A DNA stretch of 64,000 nt from JBDTVS01 sp040007095 (GTDB lineage: Bacteria; Acidobacteriota; Vicinamibacteria; Vicinamibacterales; CAVVIG01): contig JBDTVS010000135.1 of NCBI GenBank assembly GCA_040007095.1, positions 62,001 through 126,000 on the forward strand, given 5' to 3'. Below the pieces are notes generated by a model. It was given only the letters and a program-made list of their open reading frames with translations, did not search any database and was not told the DNA's origin. The position numbers were made by a program, and so were the translations under genes. This document shows positions 9,491 to 18,618 of the stretch, in pieces. Numbering within the stretch: the stretch's first letter is position 1; every line of letters starts with the position of its first letter.

Positions 9491-9630
9491 ACTTTTCCCC
9501 CGCTGACGGCCGATGAACGGTGACGCTTGATTTGGAAATGTGGCTAATCTATGGCGGACCGCGACGTGTGGCAAGCACTAAACCCACCGGGCGATGCGCC
9601 AGTCTGCAGGTGCGGGAGGAAGAAGAATCG

Positions 9631-12306
9631 ATGTCCAGTGGCGATGACAGTACTCAGGCGTGGTATGTCGCCGAGGGCCAACGTGGCCAGCACTTGCTCG
9701 ACCAGGGGCAGGCGTCCCAGGCCACCGAGGTCTTCGAGGCCATTCTCACCCGGCTCGGCGAGACTCCGAGCTACGCCAGAGCGGTGATTCTCGGACGGCT
9801 GGGTCGATGTTTCCACATCGGCGATCGACCCGATCTGGCCGTACGGCGGATTCAGGAAGCGATCGGCGTCATCGGTCGCCTCGTCCCCGGCGACGGCGTG
9901 AAGCGCTTGCGGGGCACGCTGCGTTCGGATCTCGGGGATGCGCTGCGCGCCCGCGGCCAGTACGGCGAAGCGAGGAGGGCCTACGAAGCGGCCCTGAAGA
10001 TCGCCGGGGAATTGAAGGACCTCCCGGACCAGGGCGTGGCACTGGCCCGTCTTGGCGCGCTCGCGCTCGCCGAGGGGAAACTGGACGAGGCGTTGGCGCG
10101 CCAGCAAGCGGCGCTGCAGCTGTTTCAGGAGCTTCACGAGCCAGAAATGGAGGCGGCGGCCTGGCATCAGCTCGGCAGGGTCTACCACCAGCAGCGGCGG
10201 TGGGACGATGCCGAACGTCACTATCGCGAGGCCGCACGCGTCAGCGAGGAGCGAGGTCATCTTGCCGCAGCCGCGCAGACCTGGAGTCAGCTTGCCGTCT
10301 GCGCTCACGACGCGGGCAATGTCGAGGCCGCGGAAGACTGGTACCGGAAAGCGATCGAGGTCAATCGCCGGATCGGAAATCCCACGCCGCTGACACAGTG
10401 CCTGAGCAACCTCGCCGACCTGCTGCAGAACCGACCGGGTCGGCTCGCCGACGCCAGGCCGCTGGCCGAAGAGGCACTGGCCGTCGCCCAGCATCTCGAC
10501 CCCTCCGCCGCGGAAACCTGGAAGGGCTACGGCGTCCTCGCGGACATCATCGATAACGAGGCGCGAGTCATGGCCGTCGGCGACGCGCGGTCCGCTTTGG
10601 AAATGCAGGCCCGTGATTATCGCGCGCTGTCCGCGCGCGCGCCCATCATTTCCGCCGCGCTTGACCGCGTGAACAACTCGTCGAGTTTCGGCAGGACAAT
10701 CCTTCTCGGTCAATTGGGCCGCTGCTTCTACCTCGGCCGACGGCCTGACCTCGCGGTGGCATGCCATCGAGAAGCGATTCGGCTGGCCGCGGCGCTCGCG
10801 CCGGGCGACGGGGTGCAAGGACTGTGTGTCGCGTTACATGCGGATCTTGGGGACATGCTCGACGCACTCGGCCAGAACGGCGACGCCAGAGACGCATATG
10901 CCGTGTCACTGAAGATCGCGGACGCCTTGCAGGACCTCAACGGTCAGGCGCAGGCTTCGCAGCGGCTCGGCCGTGTCTTTCATGCCACACCATCGCGGGT
11001 GCCGGGATGGGGAGACCGGCAAGGACGGTCCCGGCAAGACGAGGCCCCGCACTTCGACATCACGCTGTACGAAGAACTGTTCACCGACTACGTTTTCGAA
11101 AACGACCTGCTGATTGACGGTCCGCGACAGCGGCGGGTCATCGCGTGGCCAGAGGTTGTGAAACCGCTCTCCGACGACGTACGTCCCGTGCTGCTGCCCT
11201 GCGCGCGCACATTTGTGGACGACGAGGGGGCGGTCCGTTTCAGCCTGCTTCAGGGAGAGCCGATTGTCGAACGGCACGCTGACTGCACGCTGATGCGGCG
11301 CGTCCGCCGCGAGATCGCGATGGCGGGGAACCCAAGGGTTCTCTGGAGCGTGATCGCTCGGATGGATGGAACGAACACGGTCGCGGACATCCTGGCTGGT
11401 CTTCCGGCGGAGTTACGGTCGCTGGCTGCGCGCATCCTGGCCGCGCTGACCGCTGTCGGCGTGGTAGACGTTTCGGGGCGGCCGGTCGGGCGGTTCCTTC
11501 ACTTCGCCACGAAAAAGGGCGTACTTCCCGCGGGCGGGCTGGAAGGCGACGAAGTGCTGTACCTGGCGACCGATGGACAGTACCTCGCCTATCCCGACGC
11601 GCCTCGAATCGCGGTCAGCGAAGGCGTTCCCGATCGCCTTCGCCCGTTCCACGCGCTGACACGCGCCCGTCGATCTCATCGGGACTACGGCGGCCTCGCG
11701 ATTCGCCGAGCCGATTTCGACGCGCTTCTCCACACCGCGTGCGGGGTGACCGGGTCGATGGCCTGGGGGGGACGTGACGTGAAGCTTCGCGCGTATCCCT
11801 CGAGCGGGGCCCTGTATGCGGTGGAAATCTATCCGGTCGTCTTTCGCGTGGACGGTCTGGAGCCGGCTGTGTATCACTACCGGGCGGTCGAGAACGCACT
11901 CGAGGTGGTGAGCGCGGATATAGACCCGTCGAGCCTCGTGGAAGCGGCGCTACCGGTGGAACGAGCGATGGTGTCGAGCGCCGCGGTGCTGTTTTGCCTG
12001 ACCGGCTGTTTCCTTCGCCATGAGCGCAAGTACGGGGAAGGAGGCTACCGGATGCTGGTCGCCGAGACCGGCCACATCTCTCAGAACCTGATCCTCGCGG
12101 CGACCGCGCTGGGCCTGAGCGCTCGCCCTTTCGGAGGTGTGTTTGACGGCCTCTTGAACCACGACCTCGGGCTGGACGGCAGCAAAGAGCAGTTCCTGCT
12201 TGGCGTCCTCGCCGGGAACCACGGAGATGACACAGCCTCTTCAAGAAGTGGAAAAAAATCTGGAACCACAAAGGGCACAAAGGTCACCAAGAAACGCCCA
12301 CTGTAG
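9631..12306 (+). CDS. TPR / SagB-type FMN dehydrogenase fusion protein
   Basis: An 891-residue protein. Residues about 10-460 are tetratricopeptide repeats, and a block starting LGRCFHIGDRPDLAV near residue 57 is repeated as LGRCFYLGRRPDLAV near 362. Residues about 476-660 are not recognised with certainty; RVLWSVIARMDGTNTVADIL looks like a PqqD-like winged helix of the kind that binds RiPP leader peptides. From about 665 there is a SagB/ThcOx-type nitroreductase fold: RRSHRDY (680-686), PSSGALYAVEIYP (from 723), KYGEGGYR with a Lys-Tyr pair at 800-801, then ETGHISQNLILAATALGL. The Lys-Tyr pair matches the one reported as essential in McbC. Family role: oxidation of azolines to azoles in peptide natural products. 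No YcaO cyclodehydratase or precursor is seen nearby. GGAGGAAG precedes the ATG. The last residues are read from an R1 repeat. Confidence 0.86.
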   Translation: MSSGDDSTQAWYVAEGQRGQHLLDQGQASQATEVFEAILTRLGETPSYARAVILGRLGRCFHIGDRPDLAVRRIQEAIGVIGRLVPGDGVKRLRGTLRSDLGDALRARGQYGEARRAYEAALKIAGELKDLPDQGVALARLGALALAEGKLDEALARQQAALQLFQELHEPEMEAAAWHQLGRVYHQQRRWDDAERHYREAARVSEERGHLAAAAQTWSQLAVCAHDAGNVEAAEDWYRKAIEVNRRIGNPTPLTQCLSNLADLLQNRPGRLADARPLAEEALAVAQHLDPSAAETWKGYGVLADIIDNEARVMAVGDARSALEMQARDYRALSARAPIISAALDRVNNSSSFGRTILLGQLGRCFYLGRRPDLAVACHREAIRLAAALAPGDGVQGLCVALHADLGDMLDALGQNGDARDAYAVSLKIADALQDLNGQAQASQRLGRVFHATPSRVPGWGDRQGRSRQDEAPHFDITLYEELFTDYVFENDLLIDGPRQRRVIAWPEVVKPLSDDVRPVLLPCARTFVDDEGAVRFSLLQGEPIVERHADCTLMRRVRREIAMAGNPRVLWSVIARMDGTNTVADILAGLPAELRSLAARILAALTAVGVVDVSGRPVGRFLHFATKKGVLPAGGLEGDEVLYLATDGQYLAYPDAPRIAVSEGVPDRLRPFHALTRARRSHRDYGGLAIRRADFDALLHTACGVTGSMAWGGRDVKLRAYPSSGALYAVEIYPVVFRVDGLEPAVYHYRAVENALEVVSADIDPSSLVEAALPVERAMVSSAAVLFCLTGCFLRHERKYGEGGYRMLVAETGHISQNLILAATALGLSARPFGGVFDGLLNHDLGLDGSKEQFLLGVLAGNHGDDTASSRSGKKSGTTKGTKVTKKRPL

Positions 12307-12344
12307 ATGCTTTTCTTTGTATCCCTCGCGTTCATTGTGGTTCG
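12263..12344. repeat. R1 repeat overlapping a gene's 3' end
   Basis: AACCACAAAGGGCAC at the left and TTCATTGTGGTTCGCC at the right. The left arm is translated as TTKGTKVTKK, three 3-residue units, at the C-terminus of the TPR-SagB protein. The stop codon at 12304-12306 lies in the repeat centre. Confidence 0.8.
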
Positions 12345-12420
12345 CCGTTTGTCGATGCTGATTCGCGAATCCCGAGCCGCTGTGGAGAAGACACTGCGCT
12401 GCAGAGCGGGACAAAATCAG

Positions 12421-12467
12421 GAACCAATAGATGATTTCTTTGTGTTCTTCGTGATCTTTGTGGTTCA
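12421..12467. repeat. R1 repeat, partial copy
   Basis: TTTCTTTGTGTTCTTCGTGA followed by TCTTTGTGGTTCAA, the right arm of R1. Only GAACCA of the left arm remains. It lies between two convergent genes. Confidence 0.7.
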
Positions 12468-12502
12468 AAAACGCTCGCGGCGCAGGAAGAACAACTTTCC
12501 GT

Positions 12503-14332
12503 TCACGGTCTCAATACATATTCCGGCGCCGTCGTGTTCTCGCCCTGGTGACAGCAGTTCCCCAGAAAATTCGGCCGGTACGGGTTGGTGCCGCTGTTGT
12601 TGCCCTTGGGAAGCGCTCCGACTTTTGCCGGTCCGTTGATTCGGGCGAGCACGCGATCGCGCGACTGCTCGATCTGACGCAGCAGTCGGTCGATGTCCCA
12701 GCCCACGAGCTTGCCCCGCCAGTACACCACCTTCCCGGCAATCAAGACATCCCGCACGTGCCTCGGGTTCATCATCGTCACAATCGTGCCGGGCACGTTG
12801 TTCATCGGCCAGGTGTTGATGTTGCGCGCATCGAGCACGACGATGTCGGCCTCTTTGCCGGGAGTGAGCGTGCCGACCTTGTCGAGGATGCGGTTGGCCG
12901 CCGCCCCCGCGATGGTAGCCATCTCGACCACCTGACGCGATGTGACCAGCTGCGGCACCGGCAGTCGGCCCGGGTTGCTCTCCGGGAACGCCAGGTCGTT
13001 TGCCAGTGCGCGCTGCAGGCAATATGCGCCGCGCATCAGCGAGAACGGATCGGTGGTCATGTTCGTGTCGACGTCGGGGCTCAGGCTGGGCAGGATGCCG
13101 TGATTCAGCGCCTGCTGCATCGGCGGCATGCCGTGCCGCATCTGCATCTCGATCAGGATGGCAATCGAGATGTGCACCCCGCGGTCGCGACAGATTTCCC
13201 ACGCCCGCGATTGGCTGTTGGTCGGATAGCCGGAAGACCCGGCGCCGATCTGACCGACGGATGTGTCCTGCCATCGCGTGGCGTGGACGAATGTGATGTC
13301 GGACCAATCGGTGCCGTTCTTGGCGTCGGCGGCTGAATTGACGATCCCCATCGGGTTGCCGACGCTATGGTTGTTGATCAACGCGCCGAAGGAGCGGCCA
13401 AGCTGCCACCCGGTGTAGGGGGCGCCGGCGAATGCGGGGCCTCCTGTGCCAGCGAAGCCGAGCGTCACCAACTGATCTTTCGAGCTGAAATACGTCTTCG
13501 CGATCCGGCCAATCCCCTTCGTCGTGTCGTTCATGGCGCCTGGGAATTCAAACGGCTGTCCCTCGGCACTGCGGTTGATTCCGGCGCTGTAGTCGAAGAC
13601 CATTCGTCGGCCCGAGTCCATCAGCCCCTTAATCATCGCGTCGGTGTACTCAGGGGTGTGATTGGCCTGCGAGGTATCCGTGCCACACGTGATGCCTTCG
13701 CTGATCTCGCTCAGACAGGCGACGAGCTCGGAGATATAGCAATCCTCGGGATCGTACGGCGGACGCCCCAGGTCCCAGATGACGTTGTTCGGGTTGGCCG
13801 GATCGGCGATCCGGCCCGCGGTCCAGATGTTCTGCACGACCGACCCATAGGTTTCGAGCGGCCAGGCGCCCGCGAGCAGCCCATCGGGAATCACGCTTCG
13901 CTGCAGCGTCTCGTACTGGTGATGATGGGTCGTGATGAAGCCCGGCATGACGATCGTCCCCGAGCAGTCGACGACGAGCGCGTCGGTGACCGGGATATTG
14001 GGTGCGATCTGCGCGATCAGCTTCCCGTCGATGAGGACGTCGGCCTTCTCGAAATCGCCGACTCTCGGATCCAGGCTGAGGACGATTCCCCCCTTCAGCA
14101 GGATCCGCCGCCTGCCGTCGATCCCGACGAGGTCCTGAGTCTCCGCTGCAGTAGCCGAGCGCAGCCCGGCGAGCTGCGGCGGGGCGGCAGACACGCCGGC
14201 GATTCCCGCCGCCGTGGTCGCCAGGAACTCGCGGCGAGACGGGCGGCCCTGCTTGGTTGGCCCGGCTCCGGACCCGGACGCATCGGCTCTGTCGCCGGCG
14301 GGGGGATCTGCCTTCGAGTGATTCGTGGACAT
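12503..14332 (-). CDS. Tat-exported amidohydrolase family protein
   Basis: A 609-residue protein. The N-terminus carries a twin-arginine signal (SRREFLATTAAGIAG, about residues 31-45), so a folded metalloenzyme is probably exported. The catalytic domain shows the superfamily metal motif in FITTHHHQYETLQRS, later LTPGKEADIVVLDARNINTW, and a C-terminal VVYWRGKLVG strand. It resembles the guanine-deaminase / atrazine-chlorohydrolase / cytosine-deaminase branch; the substrate is unknown. The start is at 14332; the only ribosome-binding-like GGAG lies inside the arm of the R2 palindrome that begins 4 nt upstream. Convergent with the TPR-SagB gene. Confidence 0.88.
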   Translation of the reverse strand: MSTNHSKADPPAGDRADASGSGAGPTKQGRPSRREFLATTAAGIAGVSAAPPQLAGLRSATAAETQDLVGIDGRRRILLKGGIVLSLDPRVGDFEKADVLIDGKLIAQIAPNIPVTDALVVDCSGTIVMPGFITTHHHQYETLQRSVIPDGLLAGAWPLETYGSVVQNIWTAGRIADPANPNNVIWDLGRPPYDPEDCYISELVACLSEISEGITCGTDTSQANHTPEYTDAMIKGLMDSGRRMVFDYSAGINRSAEGQPFEFPGAMNDTTKGIGRIAKTYFSSKDQLVTLGFAGTGGPAFAGAPYTGWQLGRSFGALINNHSVGNPMGIVNSAADAKNGTDWSDITFVHATRWQDTSVGQIGAGSSGYPTNSQSRAWEICRDRGVHISIAILIEMQMRHGMPPMQQALNHGILPSLSPDVDTNMTTDPFSLMRGAYCLQRALANDLAFPESNPGRLPVPQLVTSRQVVEMATIAGAAANRILDKVGTLTPGKEADIVVLDARNINTWPMNNVPGTIVTMMNPRHVRDVLIAGKVVYWRGKLVGWDIDRLLRQIEQSRDRVLARINGPAKVGALPKGNNSGTNPYRPNFLGNCCHQGENTTAPEYVLRP

Positions 14333-14336
14333 GCTT

Positions 14337-14498
14337 AGTACTCCGTTTCGGAATTGCGCTAACGTATCGGCCGCCGATGCATCCCGCCTCGCTGCGTTGC
14401 TCGTCGGTCAAATGCTCCCGGCATTCTCCCTCCTCGCGCCTGGCGATCCGGGCGCCTCGACGCCCGAATACATCACCGTAATTCCGAAACGGAGTACT
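14337..14498. repeat. R2 giant palindrome, copy 1
   Basis: Outer arms 14337-14355 and 14480-14498 are perfect 19-bp inverted repeats (left AGTACTCCGTTTCGGAATT). The core carries GCATCCCGCC, GCTGCGTTGCTCG and CTCGCGCC. The apical stem is AATGC (14411-14415), loop TCCCG, GCATT (14421-14425). It lies 4 nt before the start codon of the Tat amidohydrolase. Between it and 14720 there is a degenerate R1-like stretch (14617-14658, TTCTTCTCGGTGATCTCGGT) and nothing else recognised. Confidence 0.9.
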
Positions 14499-14720
14499 TA
14501 GCCTCGCTGACGCACGAGAACAGTGATCGGCGCTCTGATACCGAAGGCCTCGAAAAACGGACGAGAAGGCGCTCAGTGTAGCCGACGCGTTGCCGGTGTC
14601 AAGAGCAAGTGCGCGTCAGAAAGTTCTTCTCGGTGATCTCGGTGCCTCTCGGTGGTGATCCCCGTGCAGCAATGTAGAATGCCCGCGACTCCAAGATCGA
14701 CCGGCGTGCCCCGTCCCGCG

Positions 14721-17700
14721 ATGCGCCACAAACAGCTATTTCTTGTTCCGTACGCCTGCTCCGGCTTCGCCGGCCTTGTCTACGAAATGGCATGGACGCG
14801 GCTGTTGACGCTGTACATGGGTCATGGCCTTGCCGCCGCGAGCACCGTGACCGCGGCATTCATGGGAGGGCTGGGCGCCGGGTCCTTGCTCGGCGGGTGG
14901 ACGGCACCGCGCCTCGCACCGCGCCGTACTCTCTACGCGTACGTGGGACTCGAAGCGATCGTCGCGCTGATTGCTCTCGTGTTGCCGCTCGAGCTGAAGA
15001 CGCTGACGCCACTGCTGGCGTGGGCGTACCGGGATGGCGCCGCCGGCCCTCTCTTTCCCGCCGTCCGCCTGCTTTCCTGCTTGGTGCTGATCTCGCTCCC
15101 GGCGATTGCTCTTGGAGCGGCCTATCCGTTTGCCGTTCGCTGGTTGGTGGGCGGGTCTGCTCGTCCCGGGCGCGGCGCCGGTGAGCTCTATGCGGTGAAC
15201 ACCATCGGGGCGGCAATCGGCGTGCTGGTCTCGGGCTTTGTCACCATGCCTCGCCTCGGAATTTCAGGCACGACTCTCGTCGGCGTCCTGGCGAGCGGCC
15301 TTTCTATTGGCGGCGCGCTGTGGGTGGCGCACCGCATCCACGGAGAAGTCGACGCGACATCCGCTGCAGGAGGCAATACAGAACGTGACTCAGCAGGCCG
15401 ACCGCGTTCCGCGAAACGAGCCATTTCGCGCGGAGAAGGGAAGGACAGGTCACCTGGCCGTCGCGACCGGGAGTTGCCAGGGCGTGACCGACCGTGGCTT
15501 GCGGCCGTGGTGCTTGGTCTGACGGGCTTTTCCGGGCTGATGTACCAGATCGTCTGGACTCGTCTCCTTTCGCTCATCTGGGGTCCGACGACCTACGCGT
15601 TTGCGGCGACGGTGGCGGCGGTGATTGGCGGTATCGCCATCGGTTCTGCATGTGCGTCGTGGCTTTTGCGACGGTCGGGATCGCTCACGCTGTGGTTGTC
15701 TGCTGCACTCGCCGGGTCTGCCATCGCGACGCGCTGGACTTCTTCTCTCGTTGGAAACCAGGCGCCACGAGCGGTCGTGGACTATATGACGCATTCGCCG
15801 CAGATCGCTTCGCTGCTCATCGGGCACCACATCGTGCTGGTCGCGGCGCTGGTCGTACCGACCGCAGTCGGCCTCGGCGTGGCCTTTCCGCTCGCGCTGC
15901 AGATGGTCGCGGGCGATGGCGCTCATTTCGCAAAGCGTGTGGGAATGATGTGCGCCGTCAACACCTGTGCCGGCACGTTGGGCGCGCTGGCCGCGGGGTT
16001 TCTCGTCATTCCGGCGTGGGGTCTGCAGCAGGCACTGACGCTGGTGAGCCTGCTGTTTCTCGCGGCCGGATCGGCCGTCGTCGTCTGGGGAGGACTGACG
16101 CGGAACGCCCGGCTCGTGGGTCTCGTGCCGATTGCGGCGGCCGTCGGTCTGCTCGCGTGGAACCAGGTGTGGGATCGCGACCTGCTGGCGAGCGGCATCT
16201 ACAAGTACGCCACGCACGTGCCTCCCGGGGTGGAGGTGGAGGCCGGACTGACGGCGGGGACACTGCTCTACTACCGCGACGGCGCGGCGTCGACGGTCTC
16301 GGTCCGGCGACGGACGGGCACCGTCTCTTTGGCGATCGACGGCAAGGTGGACGCCTCGAATGCGGCGGACATGCTCACGCAGAAGACACTCGCCCATCTG
16401 CCTCTCCTGCTGCATCCGAACCCTCGTGACGTGTTGATCATCGGGCTTGGCAGCGGCGTCACGTTGGCGTCCGCGCTCGTCCATCCGATCAGGCGCGCGG
16501 ACGTCGTGGAGATCTCGCCGGAGGTCGTGGAGGCATCACGGTACTTCGCTGCCGAAAACCGCGGCGCGCTCGACGATCCCAGGTCCCGGCTTATCGTTGG
16601 CGACGGCCGTTCACACGTCCAGCTGTCGTCGCGCACCTACGACGTCATCATCACCGAGCCGTCGAACCCCTGGATGGCCGGCGTGGCGTCTCTGTTTACG
16701 CGAGAATTTTTCACCGCCCTGCGCGGCCGGCTCGCCCCCGGCGGGATCGTCTGCCAGTGGACGCACACGTACGAAATCGCCGAGGCCGATCTGAGGTCAC
16801 TCGTCGCGACGTTCCTGTCCGTGTTTCCAGAAGCCACGGGCTGGTTGATCGGACAGAGCGATCTCTTGCTCGTCGCCTCGGCCCAGCCGCTCACTTCGAA
16901 CCTCAAGAATGTGGACCGGGGTTGGGCCAGCGCGGGAATCGCTGCCGATCTGGCCGGCGTATCCGCGGTGGAGCCGTTCGCGTTCTGGTCGTTGTTCGCC
17001 GCGGGGCCGCAGGCGTTGAAATTGTACGCGAGCGGCGCCGAGCTCCAGAGCGACGATCGCATGGCGCTCGAGTTTTCAGGTCCGCGGGCGCTCAACCTTC
17101 AAACCGCTGCTCAGAACGCGGCTCGGATCACCGAGCAACGGGATCCCCTGGCCGATCCGTTGGAGATTCGCCACGCGTTGGCCGCCGCAGGTGCGGCGCA
17201 GTGGCGGAATCGGGGCGCGATGATGTTTGGCGCCGAGGACTACACGACGGCGTACCAGGACTATCGGAAAGCGCTCGAGCTCGATCCCGAGGACGCCCTC
17301 GCCCTCGGGGGCCTGGTCCAGACCGCGGCTGGCGCGCAGCGTTCCACGGAGGCCCTGGAATGGCTCACTGCATCGTTGCAGCAACACCCTCGGTCTGCCA
17401 GCATTCGAGTGGCCACGTCAAGACTGCTGGCGGGGATGGGTGCCTTCGATCGCGCCATTGCGACCGCAAGCGAAGCGTCCCGACTCAGTCCGGACGACGC
17501 GGCACCGGTGCAGGAGCTCGCGGCGATTTTTTCCGACCTCCAGAATGCCGAGCGGCTGGCCGATGTGGTCCGCAGGCTGTTCGAGCTCCAACCCGGCGCC
17601 GCGGCAACGCACTACTACGGAGCCGTCTCAAGATTTCTCTCTGGCCACCTCGACGAGGCTCTTGTGCTGGCGCGCAAGGCTGCCTCGACCGACCCCGACT

Positions 17701-17978
17701 ACGTCGCCGCCCACACGCTGATCGGCACCATTTACGGCAATCTGGGACGGCAAGAAGAGGCAAGAACCGCGTTTCAGTCGGCCCTTCAGCTCGACCCGCG
17801 AAAAAGCACCGGCTATGTGAACCTGGGTCTGCTGGAGCTTGCGTCCGGCAATCGCGCGGCCGGCGCCGGTTACTTCGTCGAAGCGCTGTTGCTCGATCCC
17901 GGGTCGCCCGTGGCACGTGCGGGTCTCGCGCAGGCACGGGGCGAGTCGGACGCAGGTCGGCCTCAGAATCGGCACTAG
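14721..17978 (+). CDS. membrane / spermidine-synthase-like / TPR fusion protein
   Basis: A protein of 1085 residues from ATG 14721; in-frame starts at 14679 (ATG) and 14652 (GTG) are possible, none with a clear ribosome site. Two homologous membrane blocks open with SGFAGLVYEMAWTRLL and TGFSGLMYQIVWTRLL, the typical start of fused MFS/spermidine synthase proteins. A Rossmann methyltransferase-like domain follows: LIIGLGSGVTLASAL, VVEISPEVVE, VGDGR, and DVIITEPSNPWMAG in place of the polyamine-site residues. The C-terminal third is TPR repeats (DYRKALELDPEDALALGGL onward). Family members are often labelled spermidine synthase, but the activity is unproven; a membrane-linked aminopropyl- or methyl-transfer role is only a guess. 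Confidence 0.88.
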   Translation: MRHKQLFLVPYACSGFAGLVYEMAWTRLLTLYMGHGLAAASTVTAAFMGGLGAGSLLGGWTAPRLAPRRTLYAYVGLEAIVALIALVLPLELKTLTPLLAWAYRDGAAGPLFPAVRLLSCLVLISLPAIALGAAYPFAVRWLVGGSARPGRGAGELYAVNTIGAAIGVLVSGFVTMPRLGISGTTLVGVLASGLSIGGALWVAHRIHGEVDATSAAGGNTERDSAGRPRSAKRAISRGEGKDRSPGRRDRELPGRDRPWLAAVVLGLTGFSGLMYQIVWTRLLSLIWGPTTYAFAATVAAVIGGIAIGSACASWLLRRSGSLTLWLSAALAGSAIATRWTSSLVGNQAPRAVVDYMTHSPQIASLLIGHHIVLVAALVVPTAVGLGVAFPLALQMVAGDGAHFAKRVGMMCAVNTCAGTLGALAAGFLVIPAWGLQQALTLVSLLFLAAGSAVVVWGGLTRNARLVGLVPIAAAVGLLAWNQVWDRDLLASGIYKYATHVPPGVEVEAGLTAGTLLYYRDGAASTVSVRRRTGTVSLAIDGKVDASNAADMLTQKTLAHLPLLLHPNPRDVLIIGLGSGVTLASALVHPIRRADVVEISPEVVEASRYFAAENRGALDDPRSRLIVGDGRSHVQLSSRTYDVIITEPSNPWMAGVASLFTREFFTALRGRLAPGGIVCQWTHTYEIAEADLRSLVATFLSVFPEATGWLIGQSDLLLVASAQPLTSNLKNVDRGWASAGIAADLAGVSAVEPFAFWSLFAAGPQALKLYASGAELQSDDRMALEFSGPRALNLQTAAQNAARITEQRDPLADPLEIRHALAAAGAAQWRNRGAMMFGAEDYTTAYQDYRKALELDPEDALALGGLVQTAAGAQRSTEALEWLTASLQQHPRSASIRVATSRLLAGMGAFDRAIATASEASRLSPDDAAPVQELAAIFSDLQNAERLADVVRRLFELQPGAAATHYYGAVSRFLSGHLDEALVLARKAASTDPDYVAAHTLIGTIYGNLGRQEEARTAFQSALQLDPRKSTGYVNLGLLELASGNRAAGAGYFVEALLLDPGSPVARAGLAQARGESDAGRPQNRH

Positions 17979-18017
17979 CGGTTTCCACAAAGCCAGCAAC
18001 CTGCACTCGGAGCGTTC

Positions 18018-18482
18018 ATGAAAAAGTACAAATTCACAGCGCAGATCCAGGTTGGCGAGGGCGGCGGCGCATTTATCTTCTTTCCCTATGACGTTCAAAA
18101 GGAATTCGGAACGTCAGGAAGGATCCCGATCGAGGTGACCTTCGATGGGGTTCCCGACAAGAGTTCTCTGATGCGATACGGTTACCCGCAGCATCTGGCG
18201 GGCGTCCCCAAAGCGATCCGCGAAAAAATCAGCAAGCAGCCGGGCGATCAAGTCGGCGTCGTGGTGTGGAAGGACGAGACTCCAAGAACGGTCGAGATCC
18301 CGGACGAGTTTGCGAAGCGTCTGAAGAAGGAAAAGATCCTGGCATTCTTCGAAGCGCTCAGCCACACGCATCGCAAGGAGTATGTGCGCTGGATCACCGA
18401 AGCCAAGAAGGAAGAAACTCGCAAGGCGAGATTTGAGAAAGCCATCGTGATGCTCAAGCAAAAGGTGAAGACCCCGCAATGA
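18018..18482 (+). CDS. DUF1905 / YdeI-OmpD-associated family protein
   Basis: A 154-residue cytoplasmic protein. The N-terminal half (KKYKFTAQIQVGEGGGAFIF, then PYDVQKEFGTSGRIPI) matches the DUF1905 beta-barrel. The C-terminal half (VEIPDEFAKRLKKEKIL, then FFEALSHTHRKEYVRWI) matches the YdeI/OmpD-associated helical domain, with its Lys-rich tail. The name bacteriocin-protection for this family comes from a few homologues; the molecular role is not established. It starts 39 nt after the preceding fusion gene and may be co-transcribed with it. Confidence 0.85.
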   Translation: MKKYKFTAQIQVGEGGGAFIFFPYDVQKEFGTSGRIPIEVTFDGVPDKSSLMRYGYPQHLAGVPKAIREKISKQPGDQVGVVVWKDETPRTVEIPDEFAKRLKKEKILAFFEALSHTHRKEYVRWITEAKKEETRKARFEKAIVMLKQKVKTPQ

Positions 18483-18618
18483 ACCGGCGAGCCCTGCTCG
18501 AAGTCACCCACCGCGTGGATCAGAATTCCGATATCATTCGCCTCGGGCCGATAGAGATCATGTGAAGGTTCAGGCCGCACGTCATGATGTTCCCCGGAGA
18601 GCTGGCGCTGTCGCGGCA

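Noticed and set aside
13367..14338. A 323-codon open frame on the plus strand
   Set aside because: Antisense to the N-terminal half of the Tat amidohydrolase; no motifs.
14337..14498. R2 palindrome considered as an insertion sequence
   Set aside because: At about 160 bp with no internal coding frame it cannot carry a transposase; a non-autonomous element or structured RNA fits better.
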